This document shows positions 1 through 9,529 of a stretch of 64,000 nt of DNA, piece by piece. The stretch is taken from the NCBI RefSeq assembly GCF_021401135.1, contig NZ_JACBFO010000001.1:930001-994000 (forward strand), written 5' to 3'. Numbering within the stretch: the first letter of the stretch is position 1; every line of letters starts with the position of its first letter. The notes under the pieces were generated by a model that was given only the letters and a program-made list of their open reading frames with translations, was not told the DNA's origin and did not search any database. The position numbers and the translations under genes are program-made. Source of the DNA: Azonexus sp. R2A61. GTDB lineage: Bacteria; Pseudomonadota; Gammaproteobacteria; Burkholderiales; Rhodocyclaceae.

Positions 1-72
1 GAAGAGGGCCCGGAGTCAGAGGTGGATAGCCCTGAAGATGTTGCCACCAGGCTGGATTCCCGGAAAAACTGA
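1..72 (+). CDS. C-terminal tail of an unidentified protein (partial)
   Basis: Frame 1 is open from the first base and stops at TGA 70-72, giving a 23-residue acidic/polar tail ending SRKN. It may be the end of a gene whose body lies outside the window, lying upstream of the chemotaxis genes in the same direction. The fragment is too short to identify and could be chance; no homology claim is made. Confidence 0.3.
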   Translation, partial: EEGPESEVDSPEDVATRLDSRKN

Positions 73-253
73 GAGATTGGCCGCCGACTCGCTCGGTGGC
101 TGATGAGTGTTTTTCTGAATGTTGCTGCAGTCTTTCGTGGGGCGGCTGGCTGTAGGTATAATTGCCAGAATTGTGATTTTAACGATGGCGGGTGTTGCTC
201 GCCGGCAACGCGATGCCGGCGACGGGCCGGTCGAGAACAGCTAAGAGGTCAAC
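73..253 (+). promoter_or_regulatory. Leader of the first chemotaxis operon, with weak promoter candidates
   Basis: No gene is seen in this 181-base gap. A perfect TATAAT lies at 157-162 but no good -35 box stands 16-18 bases upstream (134-139 reads TTCGTG), so a housekeeping promoter is possible but weak. A TGGC-N7-TCGCT element at 78-93 keeps the GG-N10-GC spacing of sigma-54 promoters with one mismatch at -12; in GC-rich DNA this may be chance. No sigma-28 type box was found. A ribosome site (AGAGGT, 243-248) precedes the cheY start. Confidence 0.3.
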
Positions 254-619
254 ATGGCAAAAACCATTCTCGCAATCGATGATTCCGCCTCCATCCGGCA
301 AATGGTGTCATTCACGCTGAAGAGCGCCGGCTACGAGGTCGTCGAAGCTGTCGACGGCATGGATGGGCTGGATAAGGCCAAGGCACGCAGTGTGAATCTG
401 GTGTTGACCGATCAGAACATGCCGCGCATGGATGACCTGACCCTGATCAAGTCCTTGCGTGCGATGCCGCAGTACCAGACGACGCCGATCCTGATGCTGA
501 CCACCGAGTCTTCCGATGCGATGAAATCCCAGGGGCGGGCTGCCGGCGCGACCGGCTGGCTGGTCAAACCCTTCGATCCCCAGAAACTGATCGAGGTGGT
601 ACGCAAGGTCATCGGCTGA
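254..619 (+). CDS. cheY: CheY-type response regulator (module A)
   Basis: A single receiver domain of 121 residues. The acidic pocket is D9/D10, the phosphoacceptor D53 (in LTDQNMP), the conserved Thr is in MLTTE near 83-84 and the Lys is K105 in VKPF. The position that is Tyr/Phe in the switch of E. coli CheY is Trp here (GWLVKPF, W102), and the usual MDGLTL is MDDLTL. It heads the operon that continues with cheA and cheW about 80 bases downstream, so it is probably phosphorylated by that CheA. Whether it drives the motor or acts as a phosphate sink or adaptor cannot be read from sequence; the second CheY at 17373 looks more like the motor-binding type. Confidence 0.93.
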   Translation: MAKTILAIDDSASIRQMVSFTLKSAGYEVVEAVDGMDGLDKAKARSVNLVLTDQNMPRMDDLTLIKSLRAMPQYQTTPILMLTTESSDAMKSQGRAAGATGWLVKPFDPQKLIEVVRKVIG

Positions 620-698
620 TTCCGGTCATGCCGGTTCGCCGTTTCTCGACGCGGCTCAGGCCGCGCGTCGTTTCCGGCGGCTGTTCGAGGGAGGTCGC

Positions 699-3074
699 AT
701 GGCCATCGACATGAGCCAGTTCTACCAGGTGTTCTTCGAGGAATCCGCAGAACATCTGGCCACGATGGAAAGCCTGTTGCTCGAACTGGATGTGGTGAAT
801 CCGGACAGCGAGCAGTTGAATGCGATTTTTCGCGCGGCGCATTCGATCAAGGGCAGTGCAGGAACGTTCGGTTTCACCGATCTGGCTGAAACCACCCATA
901 TCCTGGAAAACCTGCTCGACCGAATCCGCAAGTCCGAATTGCCGTTGCGGCCGGACATGGTCGATGCCTTCCTCGAAGCCGGCGATGTGCTGCGCGGCAT
1001 GCTCGCCGTGCACCAGGGGCAGGGGGAGCGGGATGCTCAAGCCGAGGAAGCGATCAAGGCGCGGCTGCGCCAATTGTCTTCCGGTGAAGCGATCACCGCG
1101 GCGCCCGCGGTTTCCCTGGCTCCGCCGGCGGAGCCCGTGCCTGACGCGTCTCCGTCCGCGCCAGCCGGGGATGACGAGGTCGCTGTCCGCATCCCGGTCG
1201 ATACCGGCATGCGTCTGTACGATATCCGCTTCGTGCCGACCCGGATTGCCGCCGAGGGGGTCGGGCTGGGCAACCTGCTCGATGAGTTGAAAGCGCTCGG
1301 AAGGCTCGAAATCGTCAGCCGGCCACCGGACGGTGTGGGTTTCTGGGAACTGCGGCTGATGACCGATGCGCGCCCCGAACTGCTGGCCGATCAGATCGAT
1401 TTCGTCGCCGAGAACGGTGCCTGGCGAGTGGTCGAGGACAAGGCGGTCGCTGCCGACGGCAGTACGGCGTTCGGCTTTTTCCGAGAAGCGCCGGGCGTGC
1501 CGGACGACGAGCGGGGCTATGCGATCTACGGCGAGTCGTCCGTGGGCGTTGCCGAGGAGGGCGACGGTTTCGGCTTTTTTGAACCGTTGCCGGTCGTACC
1601 GGTTGCCGTTGCCGAAGAAGGCGACGGCTTCGGTTTCTTCGAGCCCTTGCCGGTTGCGGCTCCGTCGTTGCCGGAAGACGGCGAGGGTTACGGCTTTTTT
1701 GCGCCACTTCCCGCGTCGACCGCAGCAGTGCCGGCCGTGGCCGAAGAAGGGGATGGTTACGGATTTTTTACCGCTTTGCCGGCGCCGGTCGTCGAAGCGC
1801 CTGCCGTCGAAGCATCGCCACCCGAGCCGGTGCCGGCAAAGAAGCCGGCGGCGGTTCGCGGCGTGGCATCGTCAGGCAAGAGTTCGGCCCCGGCCGATGC
1901 CTCGATCCGGGTCAGTGTCGACAAGGTCGACCAGCTGATCAATCTGGTCGGCGAGCTGGTCATTACTCAGGCCATGTTGCTGCAGACTGCGAACCGGATG
2001 CAGGAAAACGCGCCGGAGAGCCTGCTCAGCGGACTGACCCAGCTTGAGCGCAATACCCGTGATCTGCAGGAATCGGTGATGTCGATCCGGATGATGCCGA
2101 TTTCCTTCGTCTTCTCGCGTTTTCCGCGCGTCGTGCGCGACCTGTCGTCCAAGCTGGGCAAGCAGGTCGAGTTGAAGACGATCGGCGAGACGACGGAGCT
2201 GGACAAGGGCTTGATCGAGCGCATTGCCGACCCGTTGACCCATTTGATCCGCAACAGCCTGGATCACGGCATCGAGTCGCCGGAGCAGCGTGCTGCGACG
2301 GGCAAGCGCCCGGCCGGTACGATTACCCTTAAGGCCTACCATCAGGGCGGCAACATCGTCATCGAGGTGGGCGACGACGGCGCCGGTCTCAACCGCGGAA
2401 AGATTCTCGCCAAGGCGCGTGAACGGGGTTTGCCGGTTTCCGATCAGATGAGCGATCAGGAAGTGTTCAACCTGATCTTCGAGGCCGGTTTCTCGACGGC
2501 GGATCAGATCACCGATGTTTCCGGTCGCGGCGTTGGCATGGACGTGGTGCGCAAGAACATCCAGTCGCTGGGCGGGCGCGTGGAAATCGACTCGATGGCC
2601 GGGGTCGGCACCCGGATGACCGTCCGTCTGCCGCTGACGCTGGCGATCCTGGATGGCATGTCGGTGGCCGTCGGCAGCCAGACCTACATCCTGCCGCTGT
2701 CCTACGTCGTCGAATCGTTGCAGCCGCAGCCGGGCGACGTCAAGACGCTGACCAATCAGGCCCGCGTCATCCAGGTGCGCGGGGAGTATCTGCCGGTGCT
2801 GGTGCTGCACGAACTGTTCAACCTGACGTCGGCCTGGGAGGACTGTACCCAGGGCATCATGGTGGTGCTTGATGCCGACGGTGCCAAGGCTGCGCTGTTC
2901 GTCGATGCGCTGCTTGGCCAGCACCAGGTGGTGATCAAGAGCCTGGAGGCGAATTATCGCAAGGTGCCCGGGGTCTCCGGTGCGACCATCATGGGCGACG
3001 GCAGCGTGGCGCTGATTCTCGACGTGTCGGCGATTGCCGGCATGGCGCGATCGAATGTGAACAAGGCCGCCTGA
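699..3074 (+). CDS. cheA: Chemotaxis histidine kinase CheA (first copy), with FGFF repeats
   Basis: A 791-residue CheA. The Hpt/P1 domain has the phospho-His H48 in AAHSIKGSAG; a P2-like domain spans about 158-246; the dimerisation domain begins near 402 (IRVSVDKVDQLINLVGEL); the ATPase has HxxxN-type LIRNSLDHG (516-524), DDGAGL and GRGVGMDVV boxes; the CheW-like P5 closes the protein. Between P2 and P3, residues 257-361 carry five copies of a [FY]GFF motif, four of them within a unit like EEGDGFGFFEPLP. The start at 699 follows a GGGAGGT ribosome site. It sits with cheY, cheW and three receptors, so it should phosphorylate the neighbouring CheY and CheB. Kinase assignment is certain; the role of the repeat linker is unknown. 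Confidence 0.97.
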   Translation: MAIDMSQFYQVFFEESAEHLATMESLLLELDVVNPDSEQLNAIFRAAHSIKGSAGTFGFTDLAETTHILENLLDRIRKSELPLRPDMVDAFLEAGDVLRGMLAVHQGQGERDAQAEEAIKARLRQLSSGEAITAAPAVSLAPPAEPVPDASPSAPAGDDEVAVRIPVDTGMRLYDIRFVPTRIAAEGVGLGNLLDELKALGRLEIVSRPPDGVGFWELRLMTDARPELLADQIDFVAENGAWRVVEDKAVAADGSTAFGFFREAPGVPDDERGYAIYGESSVGVAEEGDGFGFFEPLPVVPVAVAEEGDGFGFFEPLPVAAPSLPEDGEGYGFFAPLPASTAAVPAVAEEGDGYGFFTALPAPVVEAPAVEASPPEPVPAKKPAAVRGVASSGKSSAPADASIRVSVDKVDQLINLVGELVITQAMLLQTANRMQENAPESLLSGLTQLERNTRDLQESVMSIRMMPISFVFSRFPRVVRDLSSKLGKQVELKTIGETTELDKGLIERIADPLTHLIRNSLDHGIESPEQRAATGKRPAGTITLKAYHQGGNIVIEVGDDGAGLNRGKILAKARERGLPVSDQMSDQEVFNLIFEAGFSTADQITDVSGRGVGMDVVRKNIQSLGGRVEIDSMAGVGTRMTVRLPLTLAILDGMSVAVGSQTYILPLSYVVESLQPQPGDVKTLTNQARVIQVRGEYLPVLVLHELFNLTSAWEDCTQGIMVVLDADGAKAALFVDALLGQHQVVIKSLEANYRKVPGVSGATIMGDGSVALILDVSAIAGMARSNVNKAA

Positions 3075-3095
3075 CGGCCGAAAGGGAGCGAAAGC

Positions 3096-3593
3096 ATGGA
3101 AGCGACGCAAGGAACCAACGCGCTCAACGACGAAGATCTGGTGGCCAGCGAATACCTGACCTTCACGCTGGGGGCCGAGGAGTATGCGATCGATATCCTC
3201 AAGGTCCAGGAAATCCGTGGCTACGAATCGCCGACGCTGATCGCCAATGCCCCGGCTTTCATCAAGGGGGTGATCAACCTGCGCGGTATCATCGTGCCCA
3301 TCGTCGACCTGCGCATCAAGTTCAATCTTGGCAATGTCGAATACACGCCGTTTACGGTCGTCGTCATTCTCAATGTGGCCGGTCGCGTCATCGGTGCCGT
3401 GGTCGACAGCGTTTCCGATGTGATTTCGCTGACGCCGGCACAGATCCGCCCGGCGCCGGATTTTTCCGGAACCTTCGATACCAAGTACATCCGCGGACTC
3501 GCCGCATTTGACGAACGCATGCTGATCGTCACCGACATCGAGCGCCTGATGGCCAGTGCCGACATGGAACTGGTCGAGGCATCGAGCGAATAA
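3096..3593 (+). CDS. cheW: CheW coupling protein
   Basis: A 165-residue stand-alone CheW: two SH3-like subdomains with the family features [15 protein letters not shown] and [22 protein letters not shown]. It bridges chemoreceptors and CheA P5 in the cytoplasmic signalling array. It lies between cheA and the first receptor gene, with a GGGAGCG ribosome site, and is the only stand-alone CheW in the window; the two CheV-type proteins at 15425 and 16413 carry further CheW domains. Confidence 0.97.
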   Translation: MEATQGTNALNDEDLVASEYLTFTLGAEEYAIDILKVQEIRGYESPTLIANAPAFIKGVINLRGIIVPIVDLRIKFNLGNVEYTPFTVVVILNVAGRVIGAVVDSVSDVISLTPAQIRPAPDFSGTFDTKYIRGLAAFDERMLIVTDIERLMASADMELVEASSE

Positions 3594-3608
3594 GCCAGGG
3601 AGAAAAAC

Positions 3609-6302
3609 ATGCCGGATCTGCGCAACTTCCCCATCGGAACCCGTTTGATCGCAACGACGATCGGCGCCCTGTCGCTGATGATCGTGTTCGTCGTCATCGC
3701 CTTGTTCAGCCTTGGCCGCGTCGGCGAGCATGCCGAGCGTATTGCGGTCGACAACGTGCGCAACACCGAAATGGCGATCGAGATGCAGTCGCATATCGCA
3801 CTGCTCGGCCAGCATGCCCGCGATGCCCTGATCTACGAGGAAATTGCCCGCCAGTCGGCGGAAGAAAAGGCGGCCGGCCTGGCCATCGAAAAATATCTGG
3901 CCGGCGAACGCGAGTTGACCGCAGCGATGACCGGCACGGCGGCCCAAACGACGCTGGCGCGGCTGATGCCGGCGCGTGAGCGTGGTCTGGAAGCCGTGCG
4001 CCGCCTGTTCGAGTTGATCAAGATCGGCAATCGGCCGGATATCGAGCAGTATTTTGCGGCGGACTTCGATCCCCGTATTCAGGCCTGGCAGGCGGTCATC
4101 GCCGATTTTGTCCAGTACCAGAAGGCGGACAATGCCGATGCCCTCGCCGAGATCGCCCATGTGCGCGAAACGGTGCGCAATGTCCTGCTCGGACTGATCG
4201 TGCTGGCGGTGGCGGTGATGGTACCGGCCGGGCTCTGGGTGACGCGCCAGATCACCGGCCCGCTGGCGCAGGCCATGGCGCTGGCCGATTCGGTCGCCGC
4301 GGGGAATTTCGACAATGCGATCGACGCTTCCGGCAATGACGAAGCCGCGCATTTGCTGCGGGCCCTGGGGCGCATGCAGGGCGATCTGAAAGCGCGCCGC
4401 GAGGCCGATCGCCAGCACGCCGACGAGGTCATGCGCATCAAGGTGGCGCTGGATGTCGGTTCGAACGCCGTCATGGTGGCCGATCGCAACGGCCGGATCA
4501 TCTATTGCAACGCGGCAGTCATGGCGATGATGCGGGAAGCGGCAGCGGATCTTCGGCGCGATCTGCCCGGTTTCGATCCGGAAAACATCGTCGGCAGCAA
4601 TTTCGACCTCTACCATCGCGATCCGGCGCGACAGCAGAATCTGCTGTCCGGACTGAGCAGCCCGTGGCGCAACGAGATGGTGATCGGTGGTCGGACCTTC
4701 CGGTTGATCGCCAGCCCGATCCGCAACGACGCCGGCGAGCACCTCGGTTCGGTTGTCGAATGGGACGACCGGACGACCGAGGTGGGGATCGAAAAGGAGG
4801 TCGCAGGCATCATCGAAGCGGCCGCCGGCGGCGATTTCTCCCGGCGCATTGCGCTTGACGGCAAGGCCGGCTTCTTCCGGCTGCTCGGTGAAAACGTCAA
4901 CGAACTGCTCGATGCCAACAGCCGTGCGCTGGAAGATGTCGGCGCCATGCTGTCGCGTCTGGCCGAGGGCGACCTGACGCGCAAGATCACTGCGGAATAC
5001 CGTGGCCTGCTCGGGCGTCTGCGTGACGACGCGAATGGTACGGTCGACCACCTTCAGGAGATCGTTTTCTCGATCAAGCAGGCGACCGACGCGATCAACG
5101 TCGCCGCCCAGGAAATCGCCTCCGGCAACGCGGACCTTTCCGGACGCACCGAGCAGCAGGCATCCAGCCTCGAAGAAACGGCGTCGAGCATGGAGCAACT
5201 GACCACCACCGTGCGACAGAACGCCGACAACGCCCGCCAGGCCAACGAACTGGCCGGCGAAGCACAGCGCGTTGCCGAACACGGCGGTTCGGTGGTTGGC
5301 AAGGTGGTCGAGACGATGAGCTCGATACAGCAGGCCAGCAACCGGATTGCCGACATCATCGGCGTGATCGATGGCATTGCCTTCCAGACCAACATCCTGG
5401 CGCTCAATGCGGCGGTCGAGGCGGCTCGGGCCGGCGAGCAGGGACGCGGCTTCGCTGTCGTCGCCACCGAAGTGCGCAATCTGGCGCAGCGCAGTGCGGC
5501 GGCGGCCAAGGAAATCAAGGGGCTGATCGCCGATTCGGTCGACAAGGTCACGACCGGCAATCGTCTGGTCAACCAGGCTGGCGAAACGATGAGCGAGGTG
5601 GTCGGCAGCATCCAGCGCGTGGCGCGGATCATGGGCGACATCTCCGCAGCGAGCCGCGAGCAGAGTTCCGGCATCGAGCAGGTCGGCCTGGCGATCAGCC
5701 AGATGGACGAGGTGACCCAGCAGAATGCGGCGCTCGTCGAGCAGGCCGCGGCAGCGGCGGAGAGCCTCGAGGAGCAGGCGCGCAACCTGGCCGATTCGGT
5801 ATCGGCTTTCCGTTTGTCGGGCGCCGTGGTGGTCGAGGGCCAGTCGGCGATCGGCAGCCTCGATTTCGAGGCGGCGGTTCACGCACACGAGCGCTGGCGT
5901 CAGCGCCTGCTCGATTATGTCGCCGGCGGTGACGAGCCGCTCGATCCCGCCGTCGTCGGACGCGACGATCAATGCGCGCTTGGCTCGTGGATTCACGGTG
6001 CCGGGCGAAGTTTGAGAGGCGATCCGTGCTTTGCCGAACTGAAGGTCGAGCATGCGGCTTTCCATCGTTGTGCGGCGGACATCATCCGTGCCTATCAGGG
6101 GGGAGACGGCGAAGGTGCGCGTCAGCGCATCCTCGGCGAATTTTCGGAGCGCTCGCGCAAAGTCGTCGGTTTGTTGGGACAACTGCGTCAGAGCAGGAAA
6201 AAAGTGCCGCCACCCGTGTTGACCGCAGCAATCCCGCCGCGCATCGGCAGTGGTTCGGTGTCGCTGCTGGCAGCGCCGGATGATGAATGGGCCGAGTTTT
6301 GA
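3609..6302 (+). CDS. Chemoreceptor with PAS, double HAMP and C-terminal zinc-binding CZB domain
   Basis: An 897-residue methyl-accepting protein. In order: membrane segment 11-36, a helical periplasmic region, membrane segment 190-212, HAMP (213-265), a PAS-like domain (about 280-390), a second HAMP-like stretch (395-480), and the signalling hairpin with its tip near [20 protein letters not shown] (587-606). After the coiled coil comes a CZB domain with the expected ligands H760, C789 (DQCALGSW), H815 and H819 (HAAFH), known in other receptors to bind zinc and respond to zinc or hypochlorous acid. The last five residues EWAEF fit the xWxxF tether for CheR/CheB. It is first of three tandem receptors in the che operon. 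Ligand unknown. Confidence 0.95.
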   Translation: MPDLRNFPIGTRLIATTIGALSLMIVFVVIALFSLGRVGEHAERIAVDNVRNTEMAIEMQSHIALLGQHARDALIYEEIARQSAEEKAAGLAIEKYLAGERELTAAMTGTAAQTTLARLMPARERGLEAVRRLFELIKIGNRPDIEQYFAADFDPRIQAWQAVIADFVQYQKADNADALAEIAHVRETVRNVLLGLIVLAVAVMVPAGLWVTRQITGPLAQAMALADSVAAGNFDNAIDASGNDEAAHLLRALGRMQGDLKARREADRQHADEVMRIKVALDVGSNAVMVADRNGRIIYCNAAVMAMMREAAADLRRDLPGFDPENIVGSNFDLYHRDPARQQNLLSGLSSPWRNEMVIGGRTFRLIASPIRNDAGEHLGSVVEWDDRTTEVGIEKEVAGIIEAAAGGDFSRRIALDGKAGFFRLLGENVNELLDANSRALEDVGAMLSRLAEGDLTRKITAEYRGLLGRLRDDANGTVDHLQEIVFSIKQATDAINVAAQEIASGNADLSGRTEQQASSLEETASSMEQLTTTVRQNADNARQANELAGEAQRVAEHGGSVVGKVVETMSSIQQASNRIADIIGVIDGIAFQTNILALNAAVEAARAGEQGRGFAVVATEVRNLAQRSAAAAKEIKGLIADSVDKVTTGNRLVNQAGETMSEVVGSIQRVARIMGDISAASREQSSGIEQVGLAISQMDEVTQQNAALVEQAAAAAESLEEQARNLADSVSAFRLSGAVVVEGQSAIGSLDFEAAVHAHERWRQRLLDYVAGGDEPLDPAVVGRDDQCALGSWIHGAGRSLRGDPCFAELKVEHAAFHRCAADIIRAYQGGDGEGARQRILGEFSERSRKVVGLLGQLRQSRKKVPPPVLTAAIPPRIGSGSVSLLAAPDDEWAEF

Positions 6303-6320
6303 CCGGGGAATGAGAAAAAG

Positions 6321-9300
6321 ATGAGAAACAACCAGCCCGTCACGCAGCACGAGGTATTGCTCGGCGACAGCAACCTGATCGTTTCGAAGACCGATCTGAA
6401 GGGGCGGATTACCGAGGTCAATCAGGACTTCGTCGACATCAGCGGCTTTTCCGAAGCCGAGCTGATCGGGCAGCCGCATAACATCGTCCGCCACCCGGAC
6501 ATGCCGGAAGCCGCCTTTGAGGATCTTTGGCGCGATCTTCAGGAGGGGCGTCCGTGGAATGGTCTGGTCAAGAATCGCTGCAAGAATGGCGACTATTACT
6601 GGGTTGACGCCAGCGTCGCGCCGCTGATCGAGAACGGCGAGCGGGTGGGGTATATCTCGGTGCGCCGGCGGGCGTCGCGCGAGGCCGTGGCGGCGGCCGA
6701 GGCTGCCTATGCTGCACTGCGCGACGGCCGGGCCGCGGGATTGCGGGTGGTTCACGGCCGGGTGATGTCCGGCGCGCGCCGTTTGTCGTGGCTTGTCGAT
6801 GCTTCTTCTTCACGCAAGATCGTGCTTGGCATGTTCGTCGGCCTGCTGCTGATCCTGGGCGGTGCGTCGCTGTTCCTGTCCCAGTACATGCGCGATCTGC
6901 TCGATACCCGGGCGCGCGAGGAACTGCGGAGCAAGGTGGGCCTGGTCCGGATGATGATCGAGACCAATCTGCAGGGCGTGGCGCGCGAAGTCGGCTATCT
7001 GAACCGGGCGCTGGCCGGCCAGTTCCCCGGCGGCATCGTCCGGCGAGACAATGGCGACGAGGCGCAACTGGTACATGGCAGCGAGGTGCTCAACGGCAAC
7101 TATGCCGTGCTCGATCGTTTCAGTCGCGAGATGGATGCCGTGGCGACCTTGTTCGTTCGCCAGGGAGAGGACTTCGTTCGGGTCAGTACGTCGCTGAAGA
7201 AGGAAGACGGATCGCGTGCGGTGGGAACGATGCTCGACCGCGCCCATCCGGCGTATGCGCGCCTGTTGTCGGGCAAGGCCTATGTCGGACCGGCCATCCT
7301 GTTCGGCAAGGATTTCTATACCAGCTACGTTCCCCTGCTCGACAGTGCCGGCACGGTGGTCGGCGCCAGTTTTGTCGGGGCCGATATTTCCTCGGTGCTG
7401 GATAACGTCAAGCGCGGCGTGCGGGCCCAGAAAATCGGCGAAACGGGCTATTTTTACGTGCTCAACGCGTCGCCGGGCAAGGATTACGGCAAGTTGCTGG
7501 TACACCCCGAGAAGGAAGGGGAGAACCTGTTGGATGCGAAAGACGCCGACGGGCGTGCTTTCGTTCGCGACATGCTGGAGCGGCAGCGCGGCGAGATCGT
7601 CTATCGCTGGCGCAATGAAGGGCGCGGCGAAACCAGCGAACGGGAAAAGCTGGTGGCTTTCGAGACGCTCGACGGAACGCCCTGGGTCGTGGCGGGCGGC
7701 ACCTACCTCGATGAATTCCAGGGGCGCTCTGCGCTGGTCGGCCGGCTCGTCCTGATCGGCGGTTTGCTGCTCTCCGTGCTGCTGCTGGCCTTCCTGTTCT
7801 GGTTGATCCGCCGCCTGTTCGTGCTGCCGTTGCAGCAACGGGTGCTGCCGGTGTTCGAGCGCATCGCACAGGGGCATTTCGATCAGCAGATCGATGTTTC
7901 CGGTAACGATGAGGTTGGCAAGGTGCTGCAGGGATTGCTGTCGATGCAGATTCTGCAGGGCGCAAAGGTGGCCGAGGCGGCCCGGCTGGCCAATGACAAC
8001 CTGCGCATCCGCATCGCCCTCGACTGTGTATCGGCCAACCTGCGTATCGCCGACGACGACGGCACGGTGATCTATGCCAACCGGGGCCTGAAAAATACCT
8101 TGCGGCAGATCGAACCTGAATTACGGGTGCAGCAGCCGGGTTTTGCGGTCGACCGCTTCATCGGCAGCAATATCGGCGCCTTTTATGCCGATCCCGCGGC
8201 AGCGATACGTTCCCTGCGCGAACTGCAGGGAACGCGCGAGACCGAGCTCGAGATCGGGGGGCGCATCTACAAGGTGGTGACCAATCCGATCATCAACGAG
8301 CGCGGTCAGCGTCTCGGCACGGTCGGCGAGTGGGTGGACCGGACGGCCGAAATCAATGCCCAGCGCTCGGTTGCCGAGCTGATTGGCCGGGCGTCAGCCG
8401 GCGATCTCGAGGCTCGCCTCGACACCGAACGCCTGGAAGGTTTTTATCGCGAGTTGGGCCATGGCATCAATCGTCTGCTGGAAACCAGCGGCGGCGCGAT
8501 CGGCGGCATTGCAACGCTGCTTTCCCGGGTCGCCGACGGCGATCTGACGCAAGTCGTGCAGGCTGACTATCAGGGAACTTTCGGCCGTCTGCGCGACGAT
8601 GCGAACCAGACGGTGCACAAGCTGCGCGAGTTGGTCGGCGACATTCAGACCTCGGCCGAGACGATCAACACGGCGGCCAAGGAAATCGCCATCGGCAACC
8701 AGGACCTGTCGGCGCGTACCGAGGAGCAGGCCAGCAGCCTTGAGGAGACCGCTTCCAGCATGGAGCAACTGACGGCAACGGTCCGCCAGAATGCGGAGAA
8801 TGCGCGGCAGGCCAATGAACTGGCCAATGGTGCCCAGCGCGTTGCCGAAAAAGGCGGCGTCGTGGTGGGCGACGTGGTTGAAACGATGGGGGCGATCCGC
8901 CAGGCGAGCAACCGGATCGCCGACATCATCGGCGTGATCGACGGCATCGCCTTCCAGACCAACATTCTGGCGCTGAATGCGGCGGTCGAGGCGGCACGGG
9001 CCGGTGAGCAGGGGCGTGGCTTCGCGGTGGTGGCCAGCGAGGTGCGCAGTCTGGCCCAGCGCAGTGCGGCGGCCGCCAAGGAAATCAAGGGGTTGATCAA
9101 CGATTCGGTCGAACGCGTCGAGGTCGGTAACCGCCTGGTCGATCAGGCGGGCAGCACAATGGAAGAAGTGGTGGCTAGCATCAAGCGGGTGGCCCGGATC
9201 GTTACCGATATCGCCGAGGCCAGCCGCGAGCAGAGCGCCGGGATCGAGCAGGTCGGCCGGGCCGTGACGCAGATGGACGAGGTCACCCAGCAGAATGCGG

Positions 9301-9500
9301 CACTGGTCGAACAGGCTGCCGCTGCGGCCGAGAGTCTGGAGGAGCAGGCCCGGCAACTGGCGAGCTCGGTTCAGGTGTTCCGCGTCAGCGAGCAGGGCCG
9401 CGCCCGTCTGGCCGAGCCGGCCGGGGCGAAGGATGAAGGGTGGCGCGCGGGCCGCAAGGCCTTGCCGGCATCGCTCGACGATGAATGGAGCGAATTTTGA
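6321..9500 (+). CDS. Chemoreceptor with N-terminal Aer-type PAS and periplasmic Cache-like sensor
   Basis: A 1059-residue receptor. The N-terminal 117 residues form an Aer-like PAS domain ([27 protein letters not shown]), then a membrane segment 166-188, a periplasmic Cache-type sensor (about 190-470), a second membrane segment 471-497, HAMP (498-550), a second PAS (565-680), a HAMP-like stretch and the conserved signalling hairpin. It ends DDEWSEF, an xWxxF tether. A cytoplasmic, possibly flavin-binding PAS joined to an extracytoplasmic sensor suggests dual energy and ligand sensing, which is inference. Its first PAS and signalling domain closely match those of the next receptor while the middle sensor differs. 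Confidence 0.94.
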   Translation: MRNNQPVTQHEVLLGDSNLIVSKTDLKGRITEVNQDFVDISGFSEAELIGQPHNIVRHPDMPEAAFEDLWRDLQEGRPWNGLVKNRCKNGDYYWVDASVAPLIENGERVGYISVRRRASREAVAAAEAAYAALRDGRAAGLRVVHGRVMSGARRLSWLVDASSSRKIVLGMFVGLLLILGGASLFLSQYMRDLLDTRAREELRSKVGLVRMMIETNLQGVAREVGYLNRALAGQFPGGIVRRDNGDEAQLVHGSEVLNGNYAVLDRFSREMDAVATLFVRQGEDFVRVSTSLKKEDGSRAVGTMLDRAHPAYARLLSGKAYVGPAILFGKDFYTSYVPLLDSAGTVVGASFVGADISSVLDNVKRGVRAQKIGETGYFYVLNASPGKDYGKLLVHPEKEGENLLDAKDADGRAFVRDMLERQRGEIVYRWRNEGRGETSEREKLVAFETLDGTPWVVAGGTYLDEFQGRSALVGRLVLIGGLLLSVLLLAFLFWLIRRLFVLPLQQRVLPVFERIAQGHFDQQIDVSGNDEVGKVLQGLLSMQILQGAKVAEAARLANDNLRIRIALDCVSANLRIADDDGTVIYANRGLKNTLRQIEPELRVQQPGFAVDRFIGSNIGAFYADPAAAIRSLRELQGTRETELEIGGRIYKVVTNPIINERGQRLGTVGEWVDRTAEINAQRSVAELIGRASAGDLEARLDTERLEGFYRELGHGINRLLETSGGAIGGIATLLSRVADGDLTQVVQADYQGTFGRLRDDANQTVHKLRELVGDIQTSAETINTAAKEIAIGNQDLSARTEEQASSLEETASSMEQLTATVRQNAENARQANELANGAQRVAEKGGVVVGDVVETMGAIRQASNRIADIIGVIDGIAFQTNILALNAAVEAARAGEQGRGFAVVASEVRSLAQRSAAAAKEIKGLINDSVERVEVGNRLVDQAGSTMEEVVASIKRVARIVTDIAEASREQSAGIEQVGRAVTQMDEVTQQNAALVEQAAAAAESLEEQARQLASSVQVFRVSEQGRARLAEPAGAKDEGWRAGRKALPASLDDEWSEF

Positions 9501-9529
9501 TCAACCGTAGCAGGGACTGAGAGGCGGTC

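Noticed and set aside
1872-6755. A 1627-codon open frame on the minus strand across cheA, cheW and the first receptor
   Set aside because: It lies wholly antisense to well-defined genes, its translation is rich in His/Arg/Gln/Asp with no domain pattern, and it follows from strong third-position GC bias in the real genes.
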